A stretch of DNA of 25,160 nt. Source: JAPPHY01 sp034423135 (GTDB taxonomy: Bacteria; Chloroflexota; Dehalococcoidia; Lucifugimonadales; UBA2985). The stretch's first letter is position 1. Each line of letters starts with the position of its first letter. The notes beneath the pieces were generated by a model that worked only from the letters and a program-made list of their open reading frames with translations, was not told the DNA's origin and did no database searches. Position numbers and translations under genes: made by a program. The DNA lies in NCBI GenBank assembly GCA_034423135.1, contig DAOUJC010000023.1, positions 1 to 25,160 of the forward strand, in the 5' to 3' direction. Below, one piece after another: positions 16,430 to 24,872 of this stretch.

Positions 16430-16891
16430 CTACCCTCTGCGCGGCCGGTGACGCTCCGCGCTGTCCACCATAAGCGTGACCGGGCCGTCGTTGCGCAGCT
16501 CCACCATCATGCGCGCCTGGAAGCGACCGGTCTCCACGCGCAGGCCCGTCTCGCGGAACAGCTCGACCGTCCTCTCGAAGAGCGATTGCGCATTCTCAGG
16601 CGCCGCCGCCTCCGTGAACGATGGCCGGCGGCCGCGACGCACGTCGGCGTACAGCGTGAACTGGCTTACGACCAGCAGCTCGGCCGATACGTCGAGCGCG
16701 GAGACGTTGAATCGGCCGTCGTCGTCCTCGAATATGCGGAGGTTGGCGACCTTCTCGACCACGTAGCGAGCGTCCGCCTCGTCGTCCTCGCGGCCCACGC
16801 CCACGAACACCACCAGCCCGCCACCGATGCTCGCCACGTCGCCCTCGACGCTGACCGATGCGCCTGCCACACGCTGCACCAGGGCGCGCAT
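16430..16891 (-). CDS. dtd: D-aminoacyl-tRNA deacylase
   Basis: Removes D-amino acids (and mischarged glycine) from tRNA; a cytosolic homodimer that proofreads translation. ATG 16891 gives 153 residues starting MRALVQRVAGASVSVEGD, as in the family, with AAGG about ten bases upstream. The longer frame upstream is an Arg/Pro-rich artefact. SQFTLYADVRRGRRPSF (about 77-93) contains the conserved SQxTL motif. NDGPVTLMVDS near the C-terminus contains the Gly-cisPro dipeptide that rejects L-aminoacyl substrates. It lies directly downstream of the zinc ribbon gene (16 bases apart), same strand. Confidence 0.95.
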   Translation of the reverse strand: MRALVQRVAGASVSVEGDVASIGGGLVVFVGVGREDDEADARYVVEKVANLRIFEDDDGRFNVSALDVSAELLVVSQFTLYADVRRGRRPSFTEAAAPENAQSLFERTVELFRETGLRVETGRFQARMMVELRNDGPVTLMVDSAERHRPRRG

Positions 16892-16907
16892 GCGAGCCGC
16901 CTTCCGG

Positions 16908-17174
16908 CTAGTCCTCCTTGGCGGAGGTCTCCTTCGCCGCCGGCGAGGAGGAACCACTGCTGCTGGAGTCGCCGCCGTCCGAGACAGGCTGGCCTTTCCG
17001 GGCGTAGTCCGTGGTGTAGAAGCCGCTGCCCTTGTAGATCACGGCGGGAATGTGGAACAGCCTGCGAGATGACGACTCGCAGGTGGGGCATGGCGCCGTC
17101 GTTTCGGCGTCGAAGCCCTGCTTCAGCTCGAAGCGATGGTCGCAGGTGACGCACTGGTACTCGTATATCGGCAC
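16908..17174 (-). CDS. FmdB-family zinc ribbon protein
   Basis: An 88-residue protein starting at GTG (17172-17174) with GGAGG just upstream, giving MPIYEYQC, the hallmark start of the FmdB/CxxC_CxxC_SSSS regulatory-type zinc ribbon. Two CxxC knuckles, CVTC (8-11) and CPTC (about 29-32), bind zinc. FHIPAVIYKGSGFYTTDY follows, then a Ser/Ala/Lys-rich tail. Members are small proteins of uncertain, perhaps regulatory, role. An upstream in-frame extension lacks a ribosome site. It is followed by dtd on the same strand. Confidence 0.9.
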   Translation of the reverse strand: MPIYEYQCVTCDHRFELKQGFDAETTAPCPTCESSSRRLFHIPAVIYKGSGFYTTDYARKGQPVSDGGDSSSSGSSSPAAKETSAKED

Positions 17175-17270
17175 GGGTCCTCCGCGCTTCGATCGCCTTG
17201 GGGCTTGCCCAGGCGACGCGCCCACGTAATGTAATGTCTGGCACGGCAGCTGTCAACACGAATGCCGCGC

Positions 17271-17708
17271 CTACGTCAGGTGCACGATCTCCACGTCGCC
17301 CCACTTGTGCGACAGGTACTCGGCGACCAGCCGCCGGTGGCATCGCTCCGGCGAGGGCTCGCTGCACAGCAGGCATCCGCCGTCCAGCACCTCCCTCAGC
17401 CGCGGCTCCCCGATGCGCCGCTCGTCCATGAGCGCCCGAAACCGGGGCTCGTACGCGGGCCAGTCGATGCGCTTTTTCCGGTAGTCGTCCAGCAGCTCAG
17501 CGTCTGGCGCAAGCTCCGGCATGTGCACGTACTCCATCCCGCAGAGCCTGCCGACGAAGTACTCCAGGTCGTCGCGCTTGGCGAACCCGGCGATCTGCGA
17601 CACGTTCTTGAGGCGGATGTCCACCAGCCGCTTTGCGCCGGAGGCCGACAGCAGATCGAAGAAGTCCTCGGCCGACTTCTTGGTGAAGCCGATTGTGTAC
17701 AGCCTCAC
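17271..17708 (-). CDS. DUF488 family protein
   Basis: 145 residues from GTG (17706-17708), reading MRLYTIGFTKKSAEDFFDLL, the usual opening of the DUF488 family. VDIRLKN (about 29-35) and the C-terminal CLLCSEPSPERCHRRLVAEYL (about 112-132) are the conserved family blocks; the Cys/His cluster suggests a metal or redox site. Function is not established. No clear ribosome site precedes the GTG; the frame stays open 42 codons further up but without family resemblance. It is divergent from the helicase gene, sharing a 195-base intergenic region. Confidence 0.85.
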   Translation of the reverse strand: MRLYTIGFTKKSAEDFFDLLSASGAKRLVDIRLKNVSQIAGFAKRDDLEYFVGRLCGMEYVHMPELAPDAELLDDYRKKRIDWPAYEPRFRALMDERRIGEPRLREVLDGGCLLCSEPSPERCHRRLVAEYLSHKWGDVEIVHLT

Positions 17709-17891
17709 GGGGAGGGACCCCAATCGTCCCGGGATTGACTGTAATCTGCGACCAGCAACATGGCGCCAGTATACATCACGCGTCTGCTCATCCTGAGCGC
17801 AGTAGATGGAAGTTAGCGGACGGACGCCCCGCAACTAGTCCCGTCGCCCTCGCGAAAGCGGGGGCCCATCCCCACGGCCGCACCCACAGTG

Positions 17892-17897
17892 TATAAT
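17892..17897 (+). promoter_or_regulatory. -10 element of a probable leaderless pcrA promoter
   Basis: A perfect TATAAT ends six bases before the GTG at 17904, so the first transcribed base would fall on the start codon itself. No Shine-Dalgarno is present. A clear -35 is not seen. Confidence 0.55.
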
Positions 17898-17903
17898 CCT
17901 CAC

Positions 17904-20135
17904 GTGACCACAGACCTCCTGAAGGACCTCAACCCCGCGCAGCGTGACGCCGTCGAATCCGTCGACGGGCCGCTGCTCATCCTCGCCGGGCCGGGCAGCG
18001 GCAAGACCCGCGTCATCACGCACCGCATCGCCTACATGATCAGGTCGCTCGACGTGAGCCCTCGCAGCGTGGCAGCCGTCACGTTCACCAACAAGGCGGC
18101 GCGCGAGATGCGCGAGCGTCTCTTCGGCAGGAGCGAGCACGATCCCGCATCACCCCTGCTGCCGGGCATGTGGCCCTACCGCCACGAGTTCACCGTGTCC
18201 ACGTTCCACGCCCTGTGCGCGCAGATTCTTCGCCGAGAGGCCCCGGACGCGGGACTGGAGAGTACATTCGTCATCTACGACCAGGAGGACCAGCTGGACG
18301 CGGTCAAGCAGGCCATGGAGATCCTGGAGATCGACCCCAAGCGGGTCTCGAACCGCTCCGTCCTCTCCGCGATCTCCGCCGCCAAGAGCAGCCTCGTCGG
18401 GCCTGAGGCTCTCGTGGCCGCCCGCTCCACCTTCGCCGACGGGATTGTGAGCAATGTGTACGGGCAGTACCAGGCCCTGCTCCACCGCAACAACGCCGTG
18501 GACTTCGACGACCTGCTGTTCAGGGCTTACCTGCTGTTCAGGGACAACGCCCAGGTGCTCGACAAGTACCGCTCGCGCTACGAGTACCTGCTCATCGACG
18601 AGTTCCAGGACACCAACGTGGCGCAGTACGCGCTCGCAAAGCAGCTGGCCGGCAAGCACCGCAACATCTGCGTGGTAGGCGATCCCGACCAGGCCATCTA
18701 CTCCTGGCGCAACGCCGATATACGCAACATCCTGTCATTCCAGCGAGACTACCCGGACGCCCGCACGGTGACCCTGGGCGAGAACTACCGCTCGACCTCC
18801 ACCATCCTGGATGCGGCCACGGGCGTGATCGCCGCCAACAATCGCCGCATCGAAAGGCCGCTCACCACCACCAACGGCCGCGGCGACCCCGTGCTCGTCG
18901 GCGAGGCGTACACGCCCGAGGAGGAGGCACAGCAGGTGCTCGGCGAGATCCAGCGCCTGAGCAGGGACGCGGGTCACAAGCTGGGCGATTGCGCCGTGAT
19001 GTACCGCGTGAACGCACAGTCCCGCGCCCTGGAGGACGGCTGCCTCCGCCGCGCCATCCCGTACCGGCTCATCGGCGGCGTGCGCTTCTACCAGCGCCGC
19101 GAGGTGAAGGACGTCATCGCGTACCTCAGAGTCATGCAGAACCCCTACGACGACGTGAGCCTGTTGCGCATTATCAACGTACCTCCCAGGGGCATAGGCC
19201 AGCGCACGGTGGAGCAACTGGTGCACGATGCGCGAGTTCAGGGCATCCCGGTCTACGCGGCCGCGCAGCTCATGGCCGAAGAGCAGGAGCAGGCAGGACG
19301 GAACCGCGGTTCCCGCACAGGGCGCTCCGTTCCGCGCTTCTTGTACGTCATCAACGCCCTCATAGAGTCAGCCGGCAGCCTGCCCGTCGAGGAGCTGATT
19401 GACGCCATCATGGAGCGCACGGGCTACCGAAGCCACCTGCGTGAGGAGGGTGACCAGGGCCAGGAGCGGCTGGAGAACATCGCAGAGCTTCGAGCTACGG
19501 CCCGCGAGTTTCAGCCTATGGAGCCGTCGGAGCGGCTGGCCGCCTTCCTGGAGGGCGCGGCGCTGGTGTCGGACGTGGACTCGCTGGAGGAGGGCGAGGA
19601 CGCCATCACCCTCATTACGCTGCACCAGGCGAAGGGGCTGGAGTTCCCCGTCGTGTTCATCGTCGGGCTGGAGGAGGGCATGCTGCCCCACATCCGCTCC
19701 TTCGACGACCCGGACCAGATGGAGGAGGAGCGTCGCCTGTTCTACGTGGGCATGACCAGGGCCAAGGAGAGGCTCTACCTCACGCGATCCTTCCGCCGCG
19801 ACTTCAGGGGCAGCTCGGGCGCCAGCAGGCCGTCGCGCTTCCTCTCGGACGTGCCTCAGAACCTGGTTTCGTCGCTGTCGATGGCGGGGCGCAGGAGCAC
19901 GGCCGTCACCCCGCTTGGCGCAAGACGGTCAACCGGCGGCAGTGAGGCCGCGGATTTGCCCGGCGAGCCGCCTCTGAGGGCAGGCGAGCGCGTCCGGCAC
20001 GCCATGTTCGGCGACGGGATAGTCGTGAGCTGCGTGCCGTCGGGCACCGACCACGAGGTCACCGTGGCATTCAAGGGCAGCTCGGGGATCAAGCGGCTGC
20101 TGTACAGCTACGCCTCGCTGGAGATGGTGGAGTAG
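17904..20135 (+). CDS. pcrA: ATP-dependent 3'-5' DNA helicase UvrD/PcrA
   Basis: Superfamily 1A helicase that unwinds DNA in nucleotide excision and mismatch repair and strips RecA from DNA. About 743 residues from GTG 17904, giving MTTDLLKDLNPAQRDAV, the usual PcrA opening with the Q motif. Motif Ia and I: Walker A AGPGSGKT near 28-35. Motif II is LLIDEFQDTN (about 227-236). Motif III is GDPDQAIYSWRNAD. Motif V is TLHQAKGLEFPVVF and motif VI VGMTRAKERLYLT. A C-terminal tail (about 675-743) carries the GERVRHAMFGDGIV Tudor-like segment that in PcrA contacts RNA polymerase. The start five codons further up lies within the promoter -10 and is not used. Confidence 0.96.
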   Translation: MTTDLLKDLNPAQRDAVESVDGPLLILAGPGSGKTRVITHRIAYMIRSLDVSPRSVAAVTFTNKAAREMRERLFGRSEHDPASPLLPGMWPYRHEFTVSTFHALCAQILRREAPDAGLESTFVIYDQEDQLDAVKQAMEILEIDPKRVSNRSVLSAISAAKSSLVGPEALVAARSTFADGIVSNVYGQYQALLHRNNAVDFDDLLFRAYLLFRDNAQVLDKYRSRYEYLLIDEFQDTNVAQYALAKQLAGKHRNICVVGDPDQAIYSWRNADIRNILSFQRDYPDARTVTLGENYRSTSTILDAATGVIAANNRRIERPLTTTNGRGDPVLVGEAYTPEEEAQQVLGEIQRLSRDAGHKLGDCAVMYRVNAQSRALEDGCLRRAIPYRLIGGVRFYQRREVKDVIAYLRVMQNPYDDVSLLRIINVPPRGIGQRTVEQLVHDARVQGIPVYAAAQLMAEEQEQAGRNRGSRTGRSVPRFLYVINALIESAGSLPVEELIDAIMERTGYRSHLREEGDQGQERLENIAELRATAREFQPMEPSERLAAFLEGAALVSDVDSLEEGEDAITLITLHQAKGLEFPVVFIVGLEEGMLPHIRSFDDPDQMEEERRLFYVGMTRAKERLYLTRSFRRDFRGSSGASRPSRFLSDVPQNLVSSLSMAGRRSTAVTPLGARRSTGGSEAADLPGEPPLRAGERVRHAMFGDGIVVSCVPSGTDHEVTVAFKGSSGIKRLLYSYASLEMVE

Positions 20136-20148
20136 CGCGGCGCCTCCC

Positions 20149-20248
20149 AATCCCGCTCACGCTGAGCTTGTCGAAGCGCGAGCGGAGAGACGGCGCTCGT
20201 GTTCATCCTCTCATGGTTCGACCGGGCTCACCACGAGCGGGAACGGGA
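20149..20248. repeat. Diverged copy of the dispersed palindromic repeat
   Basis: Between the convergent pcrA and MpaB-type genes lies a segment with GCTGAGCTTGTCGAAGC flanked by CGCTCAC/GAGCG, followed by ATGGTTCGACCGGGCTCACCACGAGCGGG. Both units recur, better preserved, in the nest at 24349-24872. The position between two gene 3' ends fits a REP-like element. Confidence 0.75.
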
Positions 20249-20269
20249 GGCATCAGCTCGTGGGCGTGC

Positions 20270-21442
20270 TCACCAGTTGCTGGACTCTTCCGCGTACACG
20301 TGGTCGGGCAGGCGGTAGCTAATGCCCGCCTCATCGAAGGCGGAAGCCTGGAGCAGAGACGTGAACCGGGTGAAGTTGCTGTCGCTCGACCTCCGCGGGA
20401 GCAGCCTTGCACGCAGTCGATAGTAGCGCTGCTGCAGCCTGAACAGGCGGAGGAATCCGGTCGACGAGCTACGGGGGTACTCCAGCGCGTCGGCCATCCA
20501 GTCGCCGATGAGAGAGCGCGACGCTCGGAACACGTAGGTCGCCAGGCTGCGCCGCTCCTTCGGGTCGTCGATCCCGATGATCAACGGAGCGGAGTTGATG
20601 AGCGAGTTGGACATGGAGACGGACTCCATCTCCGGGTCGGGCTCACACGCCAGGCCTATACGGAACAGCTCCAGCGCGTCCTCCTTGTCCCGAAAGAGGA
20701 TGGTCTCAGGAATGCCCATGAGATAGCCGGTGTACCGCCACACGTCCATGAAGCTCTTGCTCTCCTCGTCGTTGTAGACGGCGCCCAGCCTCCGCATGTG
20801 CTCCAGCAACCTGGCCGAGAACGCCGTGACGGCAAAGCCCACGTGAGCCGCGCTTATGGGCATCCCCCACGACTCGTTGTCCCACTCCGGAGAATCGTTC
20901 AGCAGCCGCCTGATCTGCGCGTGAATCAGTCGGATTCGGACGGACAGCTTCCAACCGTCTCCGGCCCTCTCCAGGCCGCCTGGCATGAAGATCTCGATGA
21001 GGTGGCGGTTGTTCTGTCGAAGGCGCCGCACGCCCCGGTCTCGCACGCGCCCCGTGATGAAGAATGACTTGGCGATGTTGGTGGCAAAGCCCTCAACCAG
21101 CGTACCGCCCACGAACGCCGCCAGTATCAGGTTTGAGTTTCGGTGGAACATCCGCACTCCCGGGTGGAACGCTCTCTGGTCGACCCATGCCGGGGGCGTC
21201 TCCAGTCTCTCGAAGAACTCCCTGAGCAGAGGAGGAGCGGCGCGCATCCCCTCTTCGTCCTCATCCATGCAGGCCTGGATCAACTGGAAGTAAGTGCGGG
21301 GATGCAGGCGCCACAGCTCGTCCATGACGGCGTCCGCCTCCGGATCGCCGATGAGGGTGTGCTTGACGTAGTTGTCCGCCCTCGCGGGATCCAATACGCG
21401 GGCCGCATTGTAGCCCGGCACGTAATCAATTGGAAGTTGCAT
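20270..21442 (-). CDS. MpaB/Lcp-like oxygenase domain protein (DUF2236)
   Basis: A 390-residue protein of the DUF2236 family, which includes fungal MpaB and the heme b rubber oxygenase Lcp. The key block R169-I-R171-L-I-H174-AQIRR in helix matches the family RxxHxxxR pattern that binds heme. The DNESWGMPISAAHVGFAV segment and the preceding FVGGTLVEGFATNIAKSFFITGR stretch also fit. The substrate is not predictable; in this setting a lipid or isoprenoid is only a guess. AGGGG lies about eight bases upstream of ATG 21442. The MMPL transporter gene ends 36 bases upstream on the same strand, so the two may form an operon. Confidence 0.85.
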   Translation of the reverse strand: MQLPIDYVPGYNAARVLDPARADNYVKHTLIGDPEADAVMDELWRLHPRTYFQLIQACMDEDEEGMRAAPPLLREFFERLETPPAWVDQRAFHPGVRMFHRNSNLILAAFVGGTLVEGFATNIAKSFFITGRVRDRGVRRLRQNNRHLIEIFMPGGLERAGDGWKLSVRIRLIHAQIRRLLNDSPEWDNESWGMPISAAHVGFAVTAFSARLLEHMRRLGAVYNDEESKSFMDVWRYTGYLMGIPETILFRDKEDALELFRIGLACEPDPEMESVSMSNSLINSAPLIIGIDDPKERRSLATYVFRASRSLIGDWMADALEYPRSSSTGFLRLFRLQQRYYRLRARLLPRRSSDSNFTRFTSLLQASAFDEAGISYRLPDHVYAEESSNW

Positions 21443-21478
21443 CTATGGGCCCCTGATCGGGTGTAGCGCAGCGAGCCG

Positions 21479-23692
21479 CTAGTCTTCCTCAGCCGGCTCC
21501 ACTCTCAAGTCCGGCAGCCATCGGAGGAACGGCGGCAGGTACCAGTTCCGCGCCCCCAGCATCTCCATTGTAGCAGGTACAAGTATGGAGCGCACCAGCG
21601 TCGCATCCAGGAACACGGCCACGGACAGGCCAAAGCCCACCTGCTGGTTGATGATGGTATCCCCTGAAGCAAACGCCCCGAATACTGCCACCATGATCAG
21701 CGCCGCCCCCGTTATCAGCCCGGCGGTTGACCGCAGCCCGTAGGCCACGGCCTCCGCGTTGTTGCCCGTCTGGTCGTACCGCTCTCGTATACGGCTCAGC
21801 AGGAACACGTGGTAGTCCATGGACAGGCCAAAGAGTATGGAGAACAGGAACAGGGGTATCCACACGTCTATCGACTCCGTATGCCGGAAACCCAGAAGGT
21901 CCGTGCCCACGCCCTTCTGGAACACCAGCACCAGCAGGCCGTAGGCCGTGCCAACCGAGAGCAGGTTCATGGCAACGGCCTTGATGGGGATGACGATGGA
22001 GCGGAAGACCAGCATCAGCACGAGGAAGCTGAAGCCCAGCACGAATGCGAAGACGATTGGCGTGTAGCTGTCGGTTATTTCGAAGACGTCCGCGGTGACT
22101 GCCGAGACGCCTCCGACGAAGACCTCCGCCTCTGTGCCGTCGAAGGCAGCTGGAATGTGCACGTCGCGCAGGCGGTTCACGGCGTCCACCGCGGGCTGGC
22201 TGCTCGGTTCACCGTGGAGGATCACCGTCAGCAACGCGAGGTCTCCAGCGTCGTTGGGCGTCCACACCACCAGCGGGTTGCCCAGTGGGTCCGGCGGCAG
22301 CACCTGGTAGGCATCGTCGCCAAGGAGTGCGATCGCGAGCGCGTTCATCGCGCCCTGCACCTGCGGGCTGTTCACGTCGCCGTCAACCACAACCTCCGTG
22401 GGGTTGATCAGCCCGAACGAGAAGTTCTCCTCCATGACGAAGAAGGCGTCCCTGGTCTGCGCGCCCTCCGGCAGTGCGTCCACCCCACTGAGGCCGGTCT
22501 TGATGTCGAAGTAGAAGTATGAGGCGATCAGCATCGGTATGCCCACCGCCAGCACGCTGATCACGGGAAAGCGCATCACCCAATAGGTTATGCGCTCCCA
22601 GAACCCGTGCTCAGGCTCGCGGGTCGCTTCCGGCTTGGCCCTGCCGAAGAACGGCACCGAAAGCATGTTGATTCGCGGCCCCATAAGTGCCAGGACGGCA
22701 GGCAGCAGGGTTAGCGTGGCGGCCATGCTCACCACCACTACGAGGATGGCGCCAACGGCAAGCGACTGGAAGAACAGGAAGGGCACCAGGAACATTCCGC
22801 ACAGAGCGATGACCACCGTGACGCCACTGAACAGCACCGTTCGACCTGCAGTGGCCCCCGCCCGTAACGTGGCCTCGTACCTGTCCAGCCCACGAGCCAT
22901 CTCGTCCCGGAAGCGGGACACAATGACCAGCGAGTAGTCGATGCCCACGGCCAGGCCGATCATGGTGATGAACAGGGTCACAAAGAACACCAGCTGGAAG
23001 ACCTGCCCTATGAGCGCGGCCATCCCCAACGCCGCCAGTATGCAGATGACGGCCAGCCCAATGGGAAGCAGCGCTGCCACAATGGCCCCAAAGAGCGCAA
23101 TCAGTATGAGGAGGGCCACCGGCACACCCACGCGCTCGCCCTGCTCAAGATCGTGGCGGGCCAGCTCGTTGTTCTCGAGGGCTATGCTGGCATTTCCCAC
23201 GATGTAGACCTCGACTCCGTCAGACCCGTTCGCCTGCTCCACGATCTCCACGATGTGCTCGACGTTCTTCTCGGCCTGCGCCAGGTCGCCGGTCATGCGG
23301 AGGGGGATCAGCGTGGTGCGGCGGTCCGCGGACACCAGCAACGGGTTGCTGTCCTGATAGAAGTGCTGCGCCTCGGCTACGCTGTCCGCGCCAAGGGAGG
23401 CTATCTCCTCGTAGACCGACTCAACCTGCTGCCGGTAGGCGTCGTCCTCCACAGTCAGCGAGTCCGAGCGGAAGAGGACCGTCTCGATGATGGGCCTGGG
23501 GCCTCTCAGCCGGCTCTCCAGGCGCGTCTCTGCCTGCTCCGACTCTGCGCTGCCGCCCAGGCGCAGCTCGGTGGTGGTGGCGCTGTCCAGCAGGCTGGCG
23601 CTCATCAATCCACCTACAACGGCCACCAGCACCCAAAGGAGAATGGTGAGGATGGGCCTTCTTGCGCTGATGCGGGCCAGGTACTCGGTCAA
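21479..23692 (-). CDS. MMPL-family RND transporter
   Basis: A 737-residue inner-membrane exporter with the double-repeat layout of MMPL/RND proteins. TM1 is at about 12-34, a first soluble domain lies at about 35-185, five or six helices follow at about 190-345, a helix near 370-390 begins the second repeat, a second soluble domain follows, and the last helices lie at about 550-700. Family motifs include GLAVGIDYSLVIVSRFRDE with its conserved Asp in the first repeat and FGLSMDYHVFLLSRIRERY in the second, where D is the proton-relay residue. The start is TTG 23692 with only a weak ribosome site; the next ATG would remove TM1. Likely exports lipids or hydrophobic compounds. Followed by the MpaB-like gene. 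Confidence 0.9.
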   Translation of the reverse strand: MTEYLARISARRPILTILLWVLVAVVGGLMSASLLDSATTTELRLGGSAESEQAETRLESRLRGPRPIIETVLFRSDSLTVEDDAYRQQVESVYEEIASLGADSVAEAQHFYQDSNPLLVSADRRTTLIPLRMTGDLAQAEKNVEHIVEIVEQANGSDGVEVYIVGNASIALENNELARHDLEQGERVGVPVALLILIALFGAIVAALLPIGLAVICILAALGMAALIGQVFQLVFFVTLFITMIGLAVGIDYSLVIVSRFRDEMARGLDRYEATLRAGATAGRTVLFSGVTVVIALCGMFLVPFLFFQSLAVGAILVVVVSMAATLTLLPAVLALMGPRINMLSVPFFGRAKPEATREPEHGFWERITYWVMRFPVISVLAVGIPMLIASYFYFDIKTGLSGVDALPEGAQTRDAFFVMEENFSFGLINPTEVVVDGDVNSPQVQGAMNALAIALLGDDAYQVLPPDPLGNPLVVWTPNDAGDLALLTVILHGEPSSQPAVDAVNRLRDVHIPAAFDGTEAEVFVGGVSAVTADVFEITDSYTPIVFAFVLGFSFLVLMLVFRSIVIPIKAVAMNLLSVGTAYGLLVLVFQKGVGTDLLGFRHTESIDVWIPLFLFSILFGLSMDYHVFLLSRIRERYDQTGNNAEAVAYGLRSTAGLITGAALIMVAVFGAFASGDTIINQQVGFGLSVAVFLDATLVRSILVPATMEMLGARNWYLPPFLRWLPDLRVEPAEED

Positions 23693-23725
23693 TTAGTCAC
23701 ACCATCAAGTCAGATTGACAGCCCA

Positions 23726-23731
23726 GTATAG
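23726..23731 (-). promoter_or_regulatory. -10 candidate for the MMPL/MpaB-like pair
   Basis: TATACT on the minus strand, about 35 bases before the TTG start; the -35 at 17 bases is poor. It lies in the divergent region shared with the SRPBCC gene. Confidence 0.35.
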
Positions 23732-23797
23732 CACACAGCTTCGCACTGGCCTAAAGGACGCGGCGCTAACCGGCTTTTGCAGGCACTCTGCGTGGTT

Positions 23798-23803
23798 TAG
23801 AAT
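23798..23803 (+). promoter_or_regulatory. -10 candidate for the SRPBCC gene
   Basis: TAGAAT, five of six matches, about 50 bases before ATG 23853. A T-rich TTTTGC sits at the -35 position 17 bases upstream. Confidence 0.35.
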
Positions 23804-23852
23804 GCAAAGCCTGTACGCACCAGGACATAACGACTCAGGAAGAAAAGCAACC

Positions 23853-24302
23853 ATGTCATTTGAGTTTCACCAGGAACAGCTACTAGGCTACCCCATCGAG
23901 GAGGTCTTCCGGTTCTTCGCCTCGGCCGAGAACCTAGACCTGCTTACACCTCCCTGGCTGGGGTTCAACATCCTGACGCCCCTGCCCATCGAGATGGCGG
24001 TCGGCACCATCATCGAGTACAGGATCAGGCTGCGCGGGCTACCGATGACATGGCGGAGCGAGATCACGGAGTGGCAGCCTCCATATGCCTTCTGCGACGA
24101 GCAGCGCCGCGGCCCGTACAGGTTCTGGATACACCGGCACACGTTCGAGGAGAGGCCAGACGGCACGCTGGTGACCGACCACGTGGACTACGGAGTGCTC
24201 GGAGGGGCGCTGGTCAACCGGCTGTTCGTCGCAGGGGAGCTACGGAGGATCTTCGACTACAGGCAGGCGCGGCTCGCGGAGGTGTTCCCGGGTACGGGGT
24301 GA
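23853..24302 (+). CDS. SRPBCC (START/Bet v1-like) ligand-binding domain protein
   Basis: A 149-residue single-domain protein. From ATG 23853 it begins MSFEFHQEQLLGYPIEEVFRF, then FASAENLDLLTPPWLGFNIL. This is the pattern of the SRPBCC subgroup (once called cell-division inhibitor SulA-like, near Pfam Polyketide_cyc2), and it continues with the strand pairs IEYRIRLRGLPMTWRSEITEW and WIHRHTFEERPDGTLVTDHVDY. Members bind hydrophobic ligands; the ligand here is unknown. AGGAAG lies about a dozen bases upstream. The frame is open 46 codons further up, but that part overlaps the divergent promoters. It is divergent from the MMPL gene. Confidence 0.85.
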   Translation: MSFEFHQEQLLGYPIEEVFRFFASAENLDLLTPPWLGFNILTPLPIEMAVGTIIEYRIRLRGLPMTWRSEITEWQPPYAFCDEQRRGPYRFWIHRHTFEERPDGTLVTDHVDYGVLGGALVNRLFVAGELRRIFDYRQARLAEVFPGTG

Positions 24303-24348
24303 CGCTTCGCGACCGATGATTGCGTACCTTACCTGGGAGGCGCGCGCC

Positions 24349-24450
24349 CCCGCTCACGCCCTTCGACAAGCTCAAGGTGAGCGGGTGGGATTAGGCCCGC
24401 TCATGCTCCTCGCCCGCTCATGGTGAGCCTGTCGAACCATTTGAGCGGGC
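24349..24450. repeat. Left arm of inverted palindromic repeat nest
   Basis: CCCGCTCACGCCCTTCGACA, then a GTGAGCGGG end, a GGGATTAGGCCCGCTC spacer and a TGGTGAGCCTGTCGAACCAT unit closing with GAGCGGGC. It is close to the reverse complement of 24787-24872, with about 16 extra bases. Confidence 0.85.
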
Positions 24451-24463
24451 AAAAGGATGTCCC

Positions 24464-24524
24464 GTAGGGGTGCCCCTTGTGGGCGCCCACATGAAACCGG
24501 GCAACCACGAGGGTTGCCCCTACG
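24464..24524. repeat. Two hairpin repeats of the dispersed GGGCAACC type
   Basis: GTAGGGGTGCCCCTTGTGGG with its complement, then GGGCAACC-ACGA-GGGTTGCCC (24499-24519), a near-perfect hairpin with a short loop. A related unit, GGGGCGTCCCTTGTGGGCGCC-like, lies at 24917-24942. Confidence 0.75.
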
Positions 24525-24547
24525 TTGGGCAGGTCCGCGTCTCGTCC

Positions 24548-24740
24548 GTCATTGCGGCGAAAGCCGCAATCCAGTCCCCCCATCCCAACCTTCCCCCACA
24601 AGGGGGGAAGGAGCAAATTCTCTCCCCCTCGATGGGGGAGAGTTAGAGTGGGGGTGATCCCTCTTCTTCCCCCTCCGTCATTCCCGACCCCGATCGGGAA
24701 TCCATCCCCTCCTAGATTGCGGCTTCCGCCGCAATGACGG
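24548..24740. repeat. Inner hairpin cluster flanked by inverted ATTGCGGC hairpins
   Basis: ATTGCGGC-GAAA-GCCGCAAT (24551-24570) and ATTGCGGC-TTCC-GCCGCAAT (24715-24734) are each perfect eight-base hairpins with four-base loops, and sit inverted to each other with matching flanks (CCGTCATT / AATGACGG). Between them are CCTTCCCCC/GGGGGGAAGG, CTCTCCCCC-TCGA-TGGGGGAGAG and a TTCCCGA/TCGGGAA hairpin. Confidence 0.85.
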
Positions 24741-24786
24741 AGAAAGTGTGCCCCACAGTTGAGGTTACGCAAAGGCTCCGCTTCAG

Positions 24787-24872
24787 GCCCGCTCGAATGG
24801 TTCGACAGGCTCACCACGAGCGGGCCTAATCCCGTCCGCTCACCCTGAGCTTGTCGAAGGGCGTGAGCGGGC
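24787..24872. repeat. Right arm of inverted palindromic repeat nest
   Basis: GCCCGCTCGAATGGTTCGAC, then CACCACGAGCGGGCCTAATC and a CCGCTCACCCTGAGCTTGTC unit ending GTGAGCGGGC. Inverted partner of 24349-24450; both subunits also occur, diverged, at 20149-20248. Confidence 0.85.

Noticed and set aside
24548..24740. Clustered short repeats as a CRISPR array
   Set aside because: The units are different hairpins, not one direct repeat with uniform spacers, and no cas gene is nearby.
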